NCBI GenBank assembly: GCA_050008495.1
Contig: JBEKMN010000041.1
Span: 1-64,000, forward strand
Length of the DNA: 64,000 nt
Reading direction: 5' to 3'
DNA from: CAVROP01 sp050008495
GTDB taxonomy: Bacteria > Acidobacteriota > Terriglobia > UBA7540
Below the pieces are notes generated by a model. The model was not told the origin of the DNA. It ran no database searches and was given only the letters and a program-made list of their open reading frames with translations. How positions within the stretch are numbered: the stretch's first letter is position 1; each line of letters opens with the position of its first letter. A program made the translations under genes and the position numbers. Shown here piece by piece: positions 42,074-49,543 of the stretch.

Positions 42074-43548
42074 CAGGAATGAACCGGCGCGTTTTCTTTA
42101 GGAACTGCCTGGTTTTGCAGGACACTGTGCCGCCGCCCGTAACTGAAGTAAATCACCAAGCCGATCACCAGCCACACGACCAGACGAAGTTTCGTCATCG
42201 GGGAGAGGCCGATGATCAGAGCGCCCGAAAACAGGATTGCCAGGATCGGCACCAGCGGCACCATGGGCGTTTTGAACGGACGGCTCAAATCGGGATGCGT
42301 CCTCCTCAGGACCCACACGCCCGCGCTCACCAGCATGAACGCGAGCAGCGTTCCCACGCTGGTCATCTCATCCAGGACGCTCAGCGGAACCAGCGTGGCC
42401 AGCAATGCCACGAAGAGGCCCGCAACGATAGAGCTTTTGTACGGCGTGCGGAAGCGGGGATGAATGGCGCTCGCCCAGGGCCACAGCAACCCGTCGCGCG
42501 ACATCGAATAGAAGACACGCGACTGCCCCAGCAGCATCACCAGCATGACGGTGGCCAGCCCTCCCAAAGCCCCAATCTCAACCATAAACGTCGCCCAGTG
42601 TTGCCCGGTGACGCGAATTCCCACCACGACCGGATCAGGCACGTTCAGTTGGGTGTAAGGAACAAGGCGCGTCAGCAGTCCTGAGACCAGGATATAGAGC
42701 ACGGTGCAGATCACGAGCGAACCCAGAATGCCAAACGGCATGTCCTTTTTCGGATTCTTGGCCTCTTGAGCGGCCGTGGAAACTGCGTCAAAGCCGATAT
42801 AAGCAAAAAATACGACCCCTGCCCCGCGTAAGACTCCCGACCACCCGAAGTGCCCCTGCTCCCCCGTATTGGGCGGGATGAACGGATGCCAGTAATCCGG
42901 CCACCCCTTGTGGGAGAGCAGAAATGCGGCTGCGAGCGCGATGAACAGGCATACCACCGCAACTTTGAGGATCACAATGGCCGTGGTGAAGTTGGCCGAT
43001 TCTTTAATGCCGATCACCAGAATCGCGGAAATCGCCACGATCACCAGAAAACCAATGTAGTCATAGGTCAAATGCACGTGTCTGCCGAAGAGCATGAAAT
43101 CGGTATGCGGAATGGGCGGCAGGCCCAAACCGATATCCTTGAGAAAAGCCCGCAGGTGCCCGCTCCAGCCCACGGCGACCGTGGCTGCGCCGAAGGCATA
43201 CTCCAGAATCAAGTCCCAGCCAATAATCCACGCGACTAACTCTCCCAGCGTGGCATAGGAGTAGGTATACGCGCTGCCCGCGATCGGGATCATGGAAGCG
43301 AACTCAGCGTAACACAAGCCGGCGAATGCACAGGCGATTCCCGCCAGGATGAACGAGAGCAGGATCGCGGGCCCGGCAAACTGCGCCGCAGCCTGGCCGG
43401 TAATTACGAAAATCCCCGCGCCGATGATCGCTCCGATGCCGAGCGTCAGCAGGTTGATCGGCCCCAGCGCGCGCCGCAAGCCGTGCTCGGATTCGACCGC
43501 CTCTTTCCTCAACTCCTCGATGCTCTTTTTTGCCCAGATGCTTGGCAT
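42073..43548 (-). CDS. APC-superfamily amino-acid permease (CAT/YfnA-like)
   Basis: The 491-residue protein has about 12 membrane segments and the APC start LGIGAIIGAGIFVITGQAAAQFAGPAI. It continues with the family's GLCYAEFASMIPIAGSAYTYSY and FFAYIGFDAVSTAAQEAKNP. The sequence resembles cationic amino-acid transporter-like bacterial permeases. Overlap of its stop with the SpoIIE gene start suggests one transcript with translational coupling. The substrate is not deducible. Confidence 0.9.
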   Translation of the reverse strand: MPSIWAKKSIEELRKEAVESEHGLRRALGPINLLTLGIGAIIGAGIFVITGQAAAQFAGPAILLSFILAGIACAFAGLCYAEFASMIPIAGSAYTYSYATLGELVAWIIGWDLILEYAFGAATVAVGWSGHLRAFLKDIGLGLPPIPHTDFMLFGRHVHLTYDYIGFLVIVAISAILVIGIKESANFTTAIVILKVAVVCLFIALAAAFLLSHKGWPDYWHPFIPPNTGEQGHFGWSGVLRGAGVVFFAYIGFDAVSTAAQEAKNPKKDMPFGILGSLVICTVLYILVSGLLTRLVPYTQLNVPDPVVVGIRVTGQHWATFMVEIGALGGLATVMLVMLLGQSRVFYSMSRDGLLWPWASAIHPRFRTPYKSSIVAGLFVALLATLVPLSVLDEMTSVGTLLAFMLVSAGVWVLRRTHPDLSRPFKTPMVPLVPILAILFSGALIIGLSPMTKLRLVVWLVIGLVIYFSYGRRHSVLQNQAVPKENAPVHS

Positions 43549-43561
43549 TCCATCTCCCTTT

Positions 43562-43704
43562 GCAGCTATCAGCCATCAGCTCTCAGCCGTCAGCAAAAAC
43601 AACGCCGACGGCAGCTTGCCGTCACCCTTCCCCGCCGCCTGGTGGCCGACCCCCGACGCCTCTTTTTCCGGCTCGTCACTCATCACTTGTCACTCGTCAC
43701 TGCT
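43562..43704. repeat. Heptamer arrays between permease genes
   Basis: Units atcagcc, atcagct, ctcagcc, gtcagca lie at 43566-43593. A second array, actcgtc / actcatc type, lies at 43671-43702. The second has the same unit as 37322-37428 and reaches into the end of the other permease gene (its last codons, SDK). Confidence 0.8.
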
Positions 43705-45143
43705 GTCTTGCGCCAAAGGAAATAAACGGGCACTCCGAGTGCCACAATACTGAGGCCTGCAAGGCTGCGTCCGGGCTTGTGCGTGAGCAGCGCCCACTCC
43801 ACAAACGAGGCAAAGGCGATGTAAATCGCGGGGACCACGGGGTACCCCCACGCCCGGTAGGGTCGCGGCGCTAGGGGGCGAGTCCGCCGAAGCTGGAAGA
43901 CGCCCGCCAGAGTTAAAGCATAGAACAAAACCACGGCGAAAATCACGTAATCTAGCAGTTCGCTATAGGTCCCGCTCAAAGTCAACAGGGCTGCCCACAC
44001 TGCTTGCACGCCGAGGGAAACGGCCGGGGTACGGTGTGTCGGGTGCACTTTGGCCACGGAAGGAAAGAACAGGCCATCCTTCGCCATGGCATAGTAGACG
44101 CGGGCACCGGTCAGGATCAGACCGTTCATGCACCCGAAGGTCGAAATCATGATCGCGGCTGCCATCAGGGTAGCGCCTCTGCCCCCGAGCATGACCTGTG
44201 CCGCCGCCGTCGCAACCCGGTCTTCTGCGGCGTGCTGGATGCCGGAGAAAGGCAGGACGCGGAGATAGATCCAGTTGCACGCCACGTAAAGGCAGCAAAT
44301 AGTCGTGGTGCCCATAAACAGCGCCAGGGGCAAGTTACGCCGGGGATTGACAATCTCGCTGCCCGTAAACGTAACGTTGTTCCAGGCATCGGACGAAAAC
44401 AACGGGCCCACCAAAGCTACGGAAACGACGGTCAACGTCGCCAGATTCCAATGCACGCCACTCCAAAGTCCCTCCTGGTGCGTAGCTGCCGCTGGGTGAA
44501 GATTCGACCACCAGACCCCCAACGCTACCAACCCCACTAGCGTGGCCACCTTGAGAGTGGTAAAAACATTCTGCACCCAAGCCCCGAGCCGCAGCCCGAA
44601 GACGTTCAGGATGCTGAGAAAAAGCAATGCAATAACCGCCACCAGTTGCTGTGAGGAGAGCGTTAACGAAACCGTGTGATGAAAAACCGCAATCCGCCCG
44701 AGATTTATGAGGAGATTCTGGGTTGAGACCCAGGGCACCAAGACCCCCAGGAACTTCCCGAAGGCCACCGCCACCGCGGCCATCGTCCCGGTTTGAATGA
44801 TCAGGAAAAGGGTCCAGCCGTAAAGAAATCCGAAAAGCGGCCCGAAAGCCTCGCGCAAGTAAATGTACTGCCCGCCGGCGGTCGGCATCATGCCTGCCAA
44901 TTCGCCGTAAGTCACCGCCGCCGCAACAGTCATTAATCCGCTGACCAGCCAACAAAGCAGAAGGAGGCCCGGGGACTGCACCTGGCGCGCAATGTCAGCG
45001 GCCACAATGAAAATCCCCGAGCCAATCATCGAGCCCATGACGATCGTAGTGCAATCGTAAAGGCGGAGGCCCTTGACGAGATCCGAAGACGAGGCCTGGG
45101 AAGTCGCGGCTTGGGACGTGTATGCTGACATGTCAGGCCACAT
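43683..45143 (-). CDS. APC-superfamily amino-acid permease (LAT-like)
   Basis: The 486-residue membrane protein has about 12 hydrophobic segments. It opens with LYDCTTIVMGSMIGSGIFIVAADIA, followed by YGELAGMMPTAGGQYIYLREAFGPLFGFLYGW, which is diagnostic of the LAT/amino-acid exchanger branch. It is only distantly like the neighbouring permease, so the pair is not a recent duplication. Two starts are possible (ATG 45143 or 45131) and neither has a strong ribosome-binding site. The final codons fall in a heptamer array. Confidence 0.9.
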   Translation of the reverse strand: MWPDMSAYTSQAATSQASSSDLVKGLRLYDCTTIVMGSMIGSGIFIVAADIARQVQSPGLLLLCWLVSGLMTVAAAVTYGELAGMMPTAGGQYIYLREAFGPLFGFLYGWTLFLIIQTGTMAAVAVAFGKFLGVLVPWVSTQNLLINLGRIAVFHHTVSLTLSSQQLVAVIALLFLSILNVFGLRLGAWVQNVFTTLKVATLVGLVALGVWWSNLHPAAATHQEGLWSGVHWNLATLTVVSVALVGPLFSSDAWNNVTFTGSEIVNPRRNLPLALFMGTTTICCLYVACNWIYLRVLPFSGIQHAAEDRVATAAAQVMLGGRGATLMAAAIMISTFGCMNGLILTGARVYYAMAKDGLFFPSVAKVHPTHRTPAVSLGVQAVWAALLTLSGTYSELLDYVIFAVVLFYALTLAGVFQLRRTRPLAPRPYRAWGYPVVPAIYIAFASFVEWALLTHKPGRSLAGLSIVALGVPVYFLWRKTAVTSDK

Positions 45144-45311
45144 TCACCACGAAAAGGGCAGCGCGGCGGAGCCGCGATTCCGAATTCCAGATATCAAATT
45201 CCCGAACCGGCGCTGTGAGCGGATTCCCCACGGAGAATCAAAGCGCCCCATGAAGAAGCTCACCGGCAATGATATAGAGAGCGCGGACACGGTTTCCTGG
45301 CACGGCGCGCT

Positions 45312-45938
45312 TTAGCACTCCAGTTTGCTCAAGAACTCTCGCGCCCGTTGTTCGAGGTCCGGCGCATCGAGAAGTCCGCCAATCACTGCCACCGAATCTG
45401 CGCCCGCGGCAAGCACCTCGCGGGCATTCTGTAAGCTGATGCCGCCGATCGCCACCAAGGGCTTTCTCGTAGCGCGTCGCGCTTGCCGCAGCCCCTCCAA
45501 CCCAACCACCGGGTCAGGGTTTCCCTTGCTGGCGGTAGGAAAGACAGGACCGAACGCAATGTAATCCGCCGTGGTGCCGTCCGCTTCGACGACTTGCTCC
45601 AGCGAGTGGGTGGAACACCCTAGCCACTGCCCGGTGGCGAGAACCCGGCGGGCCAACTCAACCGGCAAGTCGGTCTGCCCCAAGTGAACGCCGTCCGCAT
45701 CTGCCGCCCGCGCCACATCGGCACGATCGTTTACAATCAGGCGACAGCCGGACTCGTGAAGGAGCCCCCGCAGTTCTGTGCAAGCTTCGTAGAGTTGGCG
45801 GGACAAAGCGTGCTTGTCACGGTATTGTATAAGCCGCACGTCCGCCGAAACGAGCGCTCTCGCGGCCGCCGCCGGCGCCCGGCCGCCCAACCGCGCCGGG
45901 TCGATTATGGCGTAGAGGTGTGGAATCGAGACACTCAT
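45312..45938 (-). CDS. thiE: Thiamine-phosphate synthase
   Basis: The enzyme joins HMP-PP and the thiazole phosphate to thiamine monophosphate. It is a TIM-barrel protein of about 208 residues with LYAIIDPARLGGR, RLIQYRDKHALSR, RLIVNDRADVARAADADGVHLGQTDLP, GCSTHSLEQV and DYIAFGPVFPTASKGN, then VAIGGISLQNA. ATG 45938 matches the usual family start; the upstream in-frame ATG at 45980 adds unconserved residues. No ribosome-binding site is obvious and no TPP riboswitch is visible. Confidence 0.92.
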   Translation of the reverse strand: MSVSIPHLYAIIDPARLGGRAPAAAARALVSADVRLIQYRDKHALSRQLYEACTELRGLLHESGCRLIVNDRADVARAADADGVHLGQTDLPVELARRVLATGQWLGCSTHSLEQVVEADGTTADYIAFGPVFPTASKGNPDPVVGLEGLRQARRATRKPLVAIGGISLQNAREVLAAGADSVAVIGGLLDAPDLEQRAREFLSKLEC

Positions 45939-45997
45939 GGGCAATAACGAAACGGCAAGCAACCGCACTCGGGACGGCACGCCGCCCGCCGAGAAGT

Positions 45998-46024
45998 TGC
46001 ACGGGCAGGGCTTGCCCTACCCCC
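45998..46024. repeat. GGGCAGGGCTTGCCCTACCC palindrome
   Basis: A short hairpin of the dispersed G-rich palindrome class lies between accC and thiE; similar copies are at 34718-34740. Confidence 0.6.
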
Positions 46025-46029
46025 GGACA

Positions 46030-47382
46030 TCAAATGATATCATCGCTGTTCTTGATGAAGCGTCGCAGGAAATGCGTGTCAAACGCTCCTGAGCGAAAAT
46101 CCGGATCAGCCATAATCTTCTGGTGTATGGGAATGCCGGTGGCAACGCCTTCGATGATGAACATTTCGAGAGCCCGAGCCATGCGGGTTATAGCCTCTGA
46201 GCGGTCATTGCCGCACACCACCAGTTTGGCAATCAGCGAATCGTAATAGGGGGGGATGACGGACTCGGCGTAGGCGGCAGTATCCACTCGCACGCCGATG
46301 CCGCCTGGGGCATGGAAGGCCGTGACCTTTCCGGCAGAAGGAGCGAAGGTTTCCGGATTCTCAGCGCAAATCCTGCACTCAATCGCGTGCCCCAGCAGCC
46401 CTATCGCCTTGCCTCCAAAATTCAGATGACCTCCCGCCGCAATGTTAATCTGCATTTTAACCAAGTCGACTCCGGTCACCATCTCGGTGACCGCATGTTC
46501 GACCTGAATGCGGGTGTTCATTTCCATGAACTGGAGGTTGCGATTCTCGTCCATCAGGAATTCGACCGTGCCGGCACTCGTGTAGCCAATCTTCTGTAAG
46601 GCCTCAACGACTTGTAACCCCACTCGTTCCCGAGTCTCCTGGTCAAGCTGGGTGGAAGGAGATTCCTCCACCAACTTCTGGTGCCGGCGCTGGATGGTGC
46701 ACTCCCGTTCGCCGAAATGCACCACCTTGCCGTATTGGTCGCCCATCAGTTGGAATTCGATATGGCGAGGCGATTGAATGTGTTTCTCCAGATAAACGTC
46801 CGGGGTGCCAAACGAGGCCGCCGCCTCATTCTGGGCAGCTTGAATGGCGTGCGGCAGCTCGTCGGGTGTCCGTACAATGCGCATGCCGCGCCCGCCGCCG
46901 CCCGCCGCCGCTTTCACCATGACGGGATATCCCGCGCGCTCTGCTTCTTCCAGCGCCATCGCCTCCGACCGGATCACATCGGAGCCGGGAAGAATGGGCA
47001 GGCCCAACTCGGCCATCGCCCGGCGCGCCTGGTTCTTGTCCCCCATCATTCGCATGACGTCCGGACGCGGACCAATGAAGACCAGGTTGGAGGCTTCGCA
47101 GACTTCGGCGAAGTAAGCGCTCTCCGCCAGGAACCCATACCCGGGATGAATCGCCTCGGCGCCGGTGATTTCCGCCGCCGAAATGATGCTCGCAACGTTC
47201 AGGTAACTGTCGGCGCTGCGCGGAGGCCCGATGCACACCGCCTCATCCGCGAAGCGCACGTGGAGCGAGTAACGGTCGGCTTCGGAATAGACGGCCACCG
47301 TTTCAATGCCCAGCTCCTTGCATGCGCAGATCACTCGCAGGGCGATTTCGCCGCGATTGGCAATGAGAATCTTCTTGAACAT
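46030..47382 (-). CDS. accC: Acetyl-CoA carboxylase, biotin carboxylase subunit
   Basis: The protein has 450 residues from ATG 47382 (MFKKILIANRGEIALRVI). The ATP-grasp motifs are present: VMVKAAAGGGGRGMRIV, ECTIQRRHQKLVEESPS, and EFLMDENRNLQFMEMNTRIQVEHAVTE with the metal-binding Glu and Asn. It carboxylates biotin on AccB for malonyl-CoA synthesis. accB lies just upstream on the same strand. The gap between them is a heptamer array that prolongs the reading frame upstream of the true start, and no clear ribosome-binding site remains. Confidence 0.95.
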   Translation of the reverse strand: MFKKILIANRGEIALRVICACKELGIETVAVYSEADRYSLHVRFADEAVCIGPPRSADSYLNVASIISAAEITGAEAIHPGYGFLAESAYFAEVCEASNLVFIGPRPDVMRMMGDKNQARRAMAELGLPILPGSDVIRSEAMALEEAERAGYPVMVKAAAGGGGRGMRIVRTPDELPHAIQAAQNEAAASFGTPDVYLEKHIQSPRHIEFQLMGDQYGKVVHFGERECTIQRRHQKLVEESPSTQLDQETRERVGLQVVEALQKIGYTSAGTVEFLMDENRNLQFMEMNTRIQVEHAVTEMVTGVDLVKMQINIAAGGHLNFGGKAIGLLGHAIECRICAENPETFAPSAGKVTAFHAPGGIGVRVDTAAYAESVIPPYYDSLIAKLVVCGNDRSEAITRMARALEMFIIEGVATGIPIHQKIMADPDFRSGAFDTHFLRRFIKNSDDII

Positions 47383-47384
47383 AC

Positions 47385-47526
47385 GGAAATTCGAAAATGG
47401 AAACTGGAAAATGGAAAATAGAAACTGGAAAATGGAAATCGGAAGAACCAACCATCACTCACCACTTAAGACACCAGGGCACACTCTTCAGTTTCCATCT
47501 TCCAGTTTCCAGTTTCCGGTTTCCGT
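47385..47526. repeat. Inverted heptamer arrays (unit GGAAACT/GGAAAAT)
   Basis: The left arm is tggaaac, tggaaaa, tggaaaa, tagaaac (47396-47440). The right arm at 47488-47526 is the inverse (tttccat, cttccag, tttccag, tttccgg). It fills the accB-accC gap and reaches the accB stop codon. The unit matches the array at 11199-11291. Confidence 0.88.
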
Positions 47527-48098
47527 CACTTTCCCCGCGTGGGCTTGATCGCAAACAGAGATTGGCCGTATTCCACAGGTTGACCGGACTCCACGTAAGT
47601 GCGAGCGATTTCTCCCGCCACCTCCGCTTCCAATTCATTCATCAGCTTCATGGCTTCAATGATGCAGAGGACCTGACCCAATTGCACGGTGTCACCGACA
47701 TTGACGAAGGGCGGGGCATTAGGCGACGGGGCCGCGTAAAATGTGCCCACGATGGGGGATTTCATGATGTACAGGTCCTCCGCGGATTCTGCGGGTGTTT
47801 CGGGGGCGAGGGGTTCTTCCGCCGGAAGCGGTGCGCCCAGCGGAGCGGCAGGCACCGCGGGCAACGGCGTAAGTGGGGGCGCCGCAGGTTCCGAGAGATA
47901 AACTTCTCCCGCACCCACGCTCGAAGCCACAGCGGTCCCGCGCTTAACCCGAATCTTTGCGCCGTTCTGCTCTAATTCAAATTCAGTCACCTGACGCTCA
48001 ATCAGAGCGTCGATGAGCTGCTCGATTTCCTCGAGTCCCCAAACCTTTTCGCTGCCTTCGACGCCGCGCGTCGGTTTCTTTCCGGCCATTTTCCTCAT
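47526..48098 (-). CDS. accB: Acetyl-CoA carboxylase, biotin carboxyl carrier protein
   Basis: The 190-residue protein has an N-terminal helix region (LEEIEQLIDALIERQVTEFELEQNGAKIRVKRG), an Ala/Pro-rich linker and the biotinyl domain starting IMKSPIVGTFYAAPSPNAPPF. The biotin-accepting Lys is in LCIIEAMKLMNELEAEVAGE. The start could be 48098 or the inner ATG at 48089. An M24 peptidase gene precedes it on the same strand, a common arrangement that often includes efp, which is missing here. Confidence 0.94.
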   Translation of the reverse strand: MRKMAGKKPTRGVEGSEKVWGLEEIEQLIDALIERQVTEFELEQNGAKIRVKRGTAVASSVGAGEVYLSEPAAPPLTPLPAVPAAPLGAPLPAEEPLAPETPAESAEDLYIMKSPIVGTFYAAPSPNAPPFVNVGDTVQLGQVLCIIEAMKLMNELEAEVAGEIARTYVESGQPVEYGQSLFAIKPTRGK

Positions 48099-48109
48099 TC
48101 TCCGAGCGG

Positions 48110-48140
48110 TTCGGTAGGGGCGGTTCGCGAGCCGCCCCTA
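48110..48140. repeat. GGGGCGGTTCGCGAGCCGCCCC palindrome
   Basis: GGTAGGGGCGGTTCGCGAGC followed by cgcccctacc is a nearly perfect hairpin between the M24 peptidase and accB genes, of the same family as 22057 and 60706. Confidence 0.8.
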
Positions 48141-49226
48141 CCCCGCGATAATCCAGCGATCCTTAGGGGCAGGGGTCAACACTTCCGGACCATCAGGCCC
48201 AACCAAGATAGTATCCTCGATCCGAATTCCACCCCAGCCTTTCAAATAAACTCCGGGCTCCACGGTGACCACTTGGCCTGCCTGAAGGCGAGTCTTTTCT
48301 CCCCGTCCCAGACAGGGCAGTTCGTGGGTCTCCATGCCTACGCCGTGTCCAGTGCTGTGAGTAAAAAAGCTGGCCAACCCGTGCGCCGCCAGGGTCCTCC
48401 TTGCCATCGCGTCGACTTCACCGGTGCGGACTCCCGGCAGCGCCGACCTGGCAGCTCTTTCCTGAGCCTCTGCCACAGCGTTGAAGATTCGCCGCACACG
48501 CCGGGAGGGCGGCCCCAGGTGCACGGTTCGAGTCATATCAGCAGTGTAGTTGCCAAGTATAGCACCGAGATCAAAGATAACCAATTCATTTTCGGTCAAT
48601 AACTTGCGCGACGGACGTGCGTGAGGAAGCGCGGCGCGCGCGCCAGAGGCCACAATGGTCTCGAAGGCCGCGCCCTCCGCGCCCCGCTTTCGCATCAGAT
48701 ACTCAATCTCTGCGCCCAGGTCGCACTCGCTGACTCCCGGCCTGGTGATCTCAAGGACTTTCACAAAAACCTCAGCGGTGATTTTCCCCGCATCACGAAT
48801 CCTTGCCACTTCTTCCTCGTCCTTTACAGCCCGGAGTTGCTCGACCAATCCTCGCGCCGGGAGAAACTTGACACGCCGGCCGGCGTCCTTCTCGAGCCGT
48901 GAAAAGTCAGCACAACTCAGATGCGCCTGTTCGTAACCAATCTGGCGAACTTTATGCGCTTTCAGCCACGACGCAACCGCCTTGTGAAGGCCTTTCCTCT
49001 CCTCGATCACTTCTACTCCCCGAGCTTCCTCGCGGGCCTCGAGCGTGTACCGCGGGTCCACCCAGAGAATTCCCTCACGCGAGTTGAGAAGCGCGATTCC
49101 CGCAGTCCCTCGAAAGCCTGTCAAGTATGCGATGTTGGTCAGATTTGTGATCAGGAAGAAAGGAAACCGGTGCTCTTCCAGCACCGCCCGGAGAGCGCTT
49201 TGCCTTTTAGCATACCTGTTGTTCAT
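48138..49226 (-). CDS. M24 (Xaa-Pro) aminopeptidase
   Basis: The 362-residue protein has a creatinase-like N-terminal domain (FFLITNLTNIAYLTGFRGTAGIALL) and a pita-bread M24 domain. The metal ligands appear in order: the first Asp in LVIFDLGAILGNYTADMTRTV, the second Asp in the same segment, His in FFTHSTGHGVGMETHE, Glu in VVTVEPGVYLKGWGGIRIED and the last Glu in that segment. It removes N-terminal residues before proline. It heads the accB-accC run. Confidence 0.9.
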   Translation of the reverse strand: MNNRYAKRQSALRAVLEEHRFPFFLITNLTNIAYLTGFRGTAGIALLNSREGILWVDPRYTLEAREEARGVEVIEERKGLHKAVASWLKAHKVRQIGYEQAHLSCADFSRLEKDAGRRVKFLPARGLVEQLRAVKDEEEVARIRDAGKITAEVFVKVLEITRPGVSECDLGAEIEYLMRKRGAEGAAFETIVASGARAALPHARPSRKLLTENELVIFDLGAILGNYTADMTRTVHLGPPSRRVRRIFNAVAEAQERAARSALPGVRTGEVDAMARRTLAAHGLASFFTHSTGHGVGMETHELPCLGRGEKTRLQAGQVVTVEPGVYLKGWGGIRIEDTILVGPDGPEVLTPAPKDRWIIAG

Positions 49227-49543
49227 GGAGAAGTGCCATTGTAAGGGTATGGTGAGCCCTGCTCCCGCGTCCTGCGGGAGGACGGCTTGCCTGTCCCTTG
49301 GAGTTGTGTTGCCTGCTTGCCTGATCTCTCGAAGCTCTGAGACTTCCGCTCGCGGTCACTTGGGAGGACGCGAAGGCCCTGCTTCCCTTCTAGTGATGCG
49401 TTAGGGAAGACTGGTGGCTGATTCGAGAACCATCAAATCGTCGTAGCGCCGAGCTTTAGCTCGGCAGTTGCCAACCCTGCACTGCGCTCAGGGCAGGCTC
49501 TAAAGGTCGGCGCTACCGGTAAACGCATTTTCCCGACGCAACG
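49227..49543. other. Gap between divergently read regions holding dispersed repeats
   Basis: No gene is seen. It contains G-rich palindromes at 49242-49300 and a GTAGCGC...GAGCTTTAGCTCGGC element with GCTCTAAAGGTCGGCGCTAC at about 49438-49519, of the same family as 19743-19797. Confidence 0.55.
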
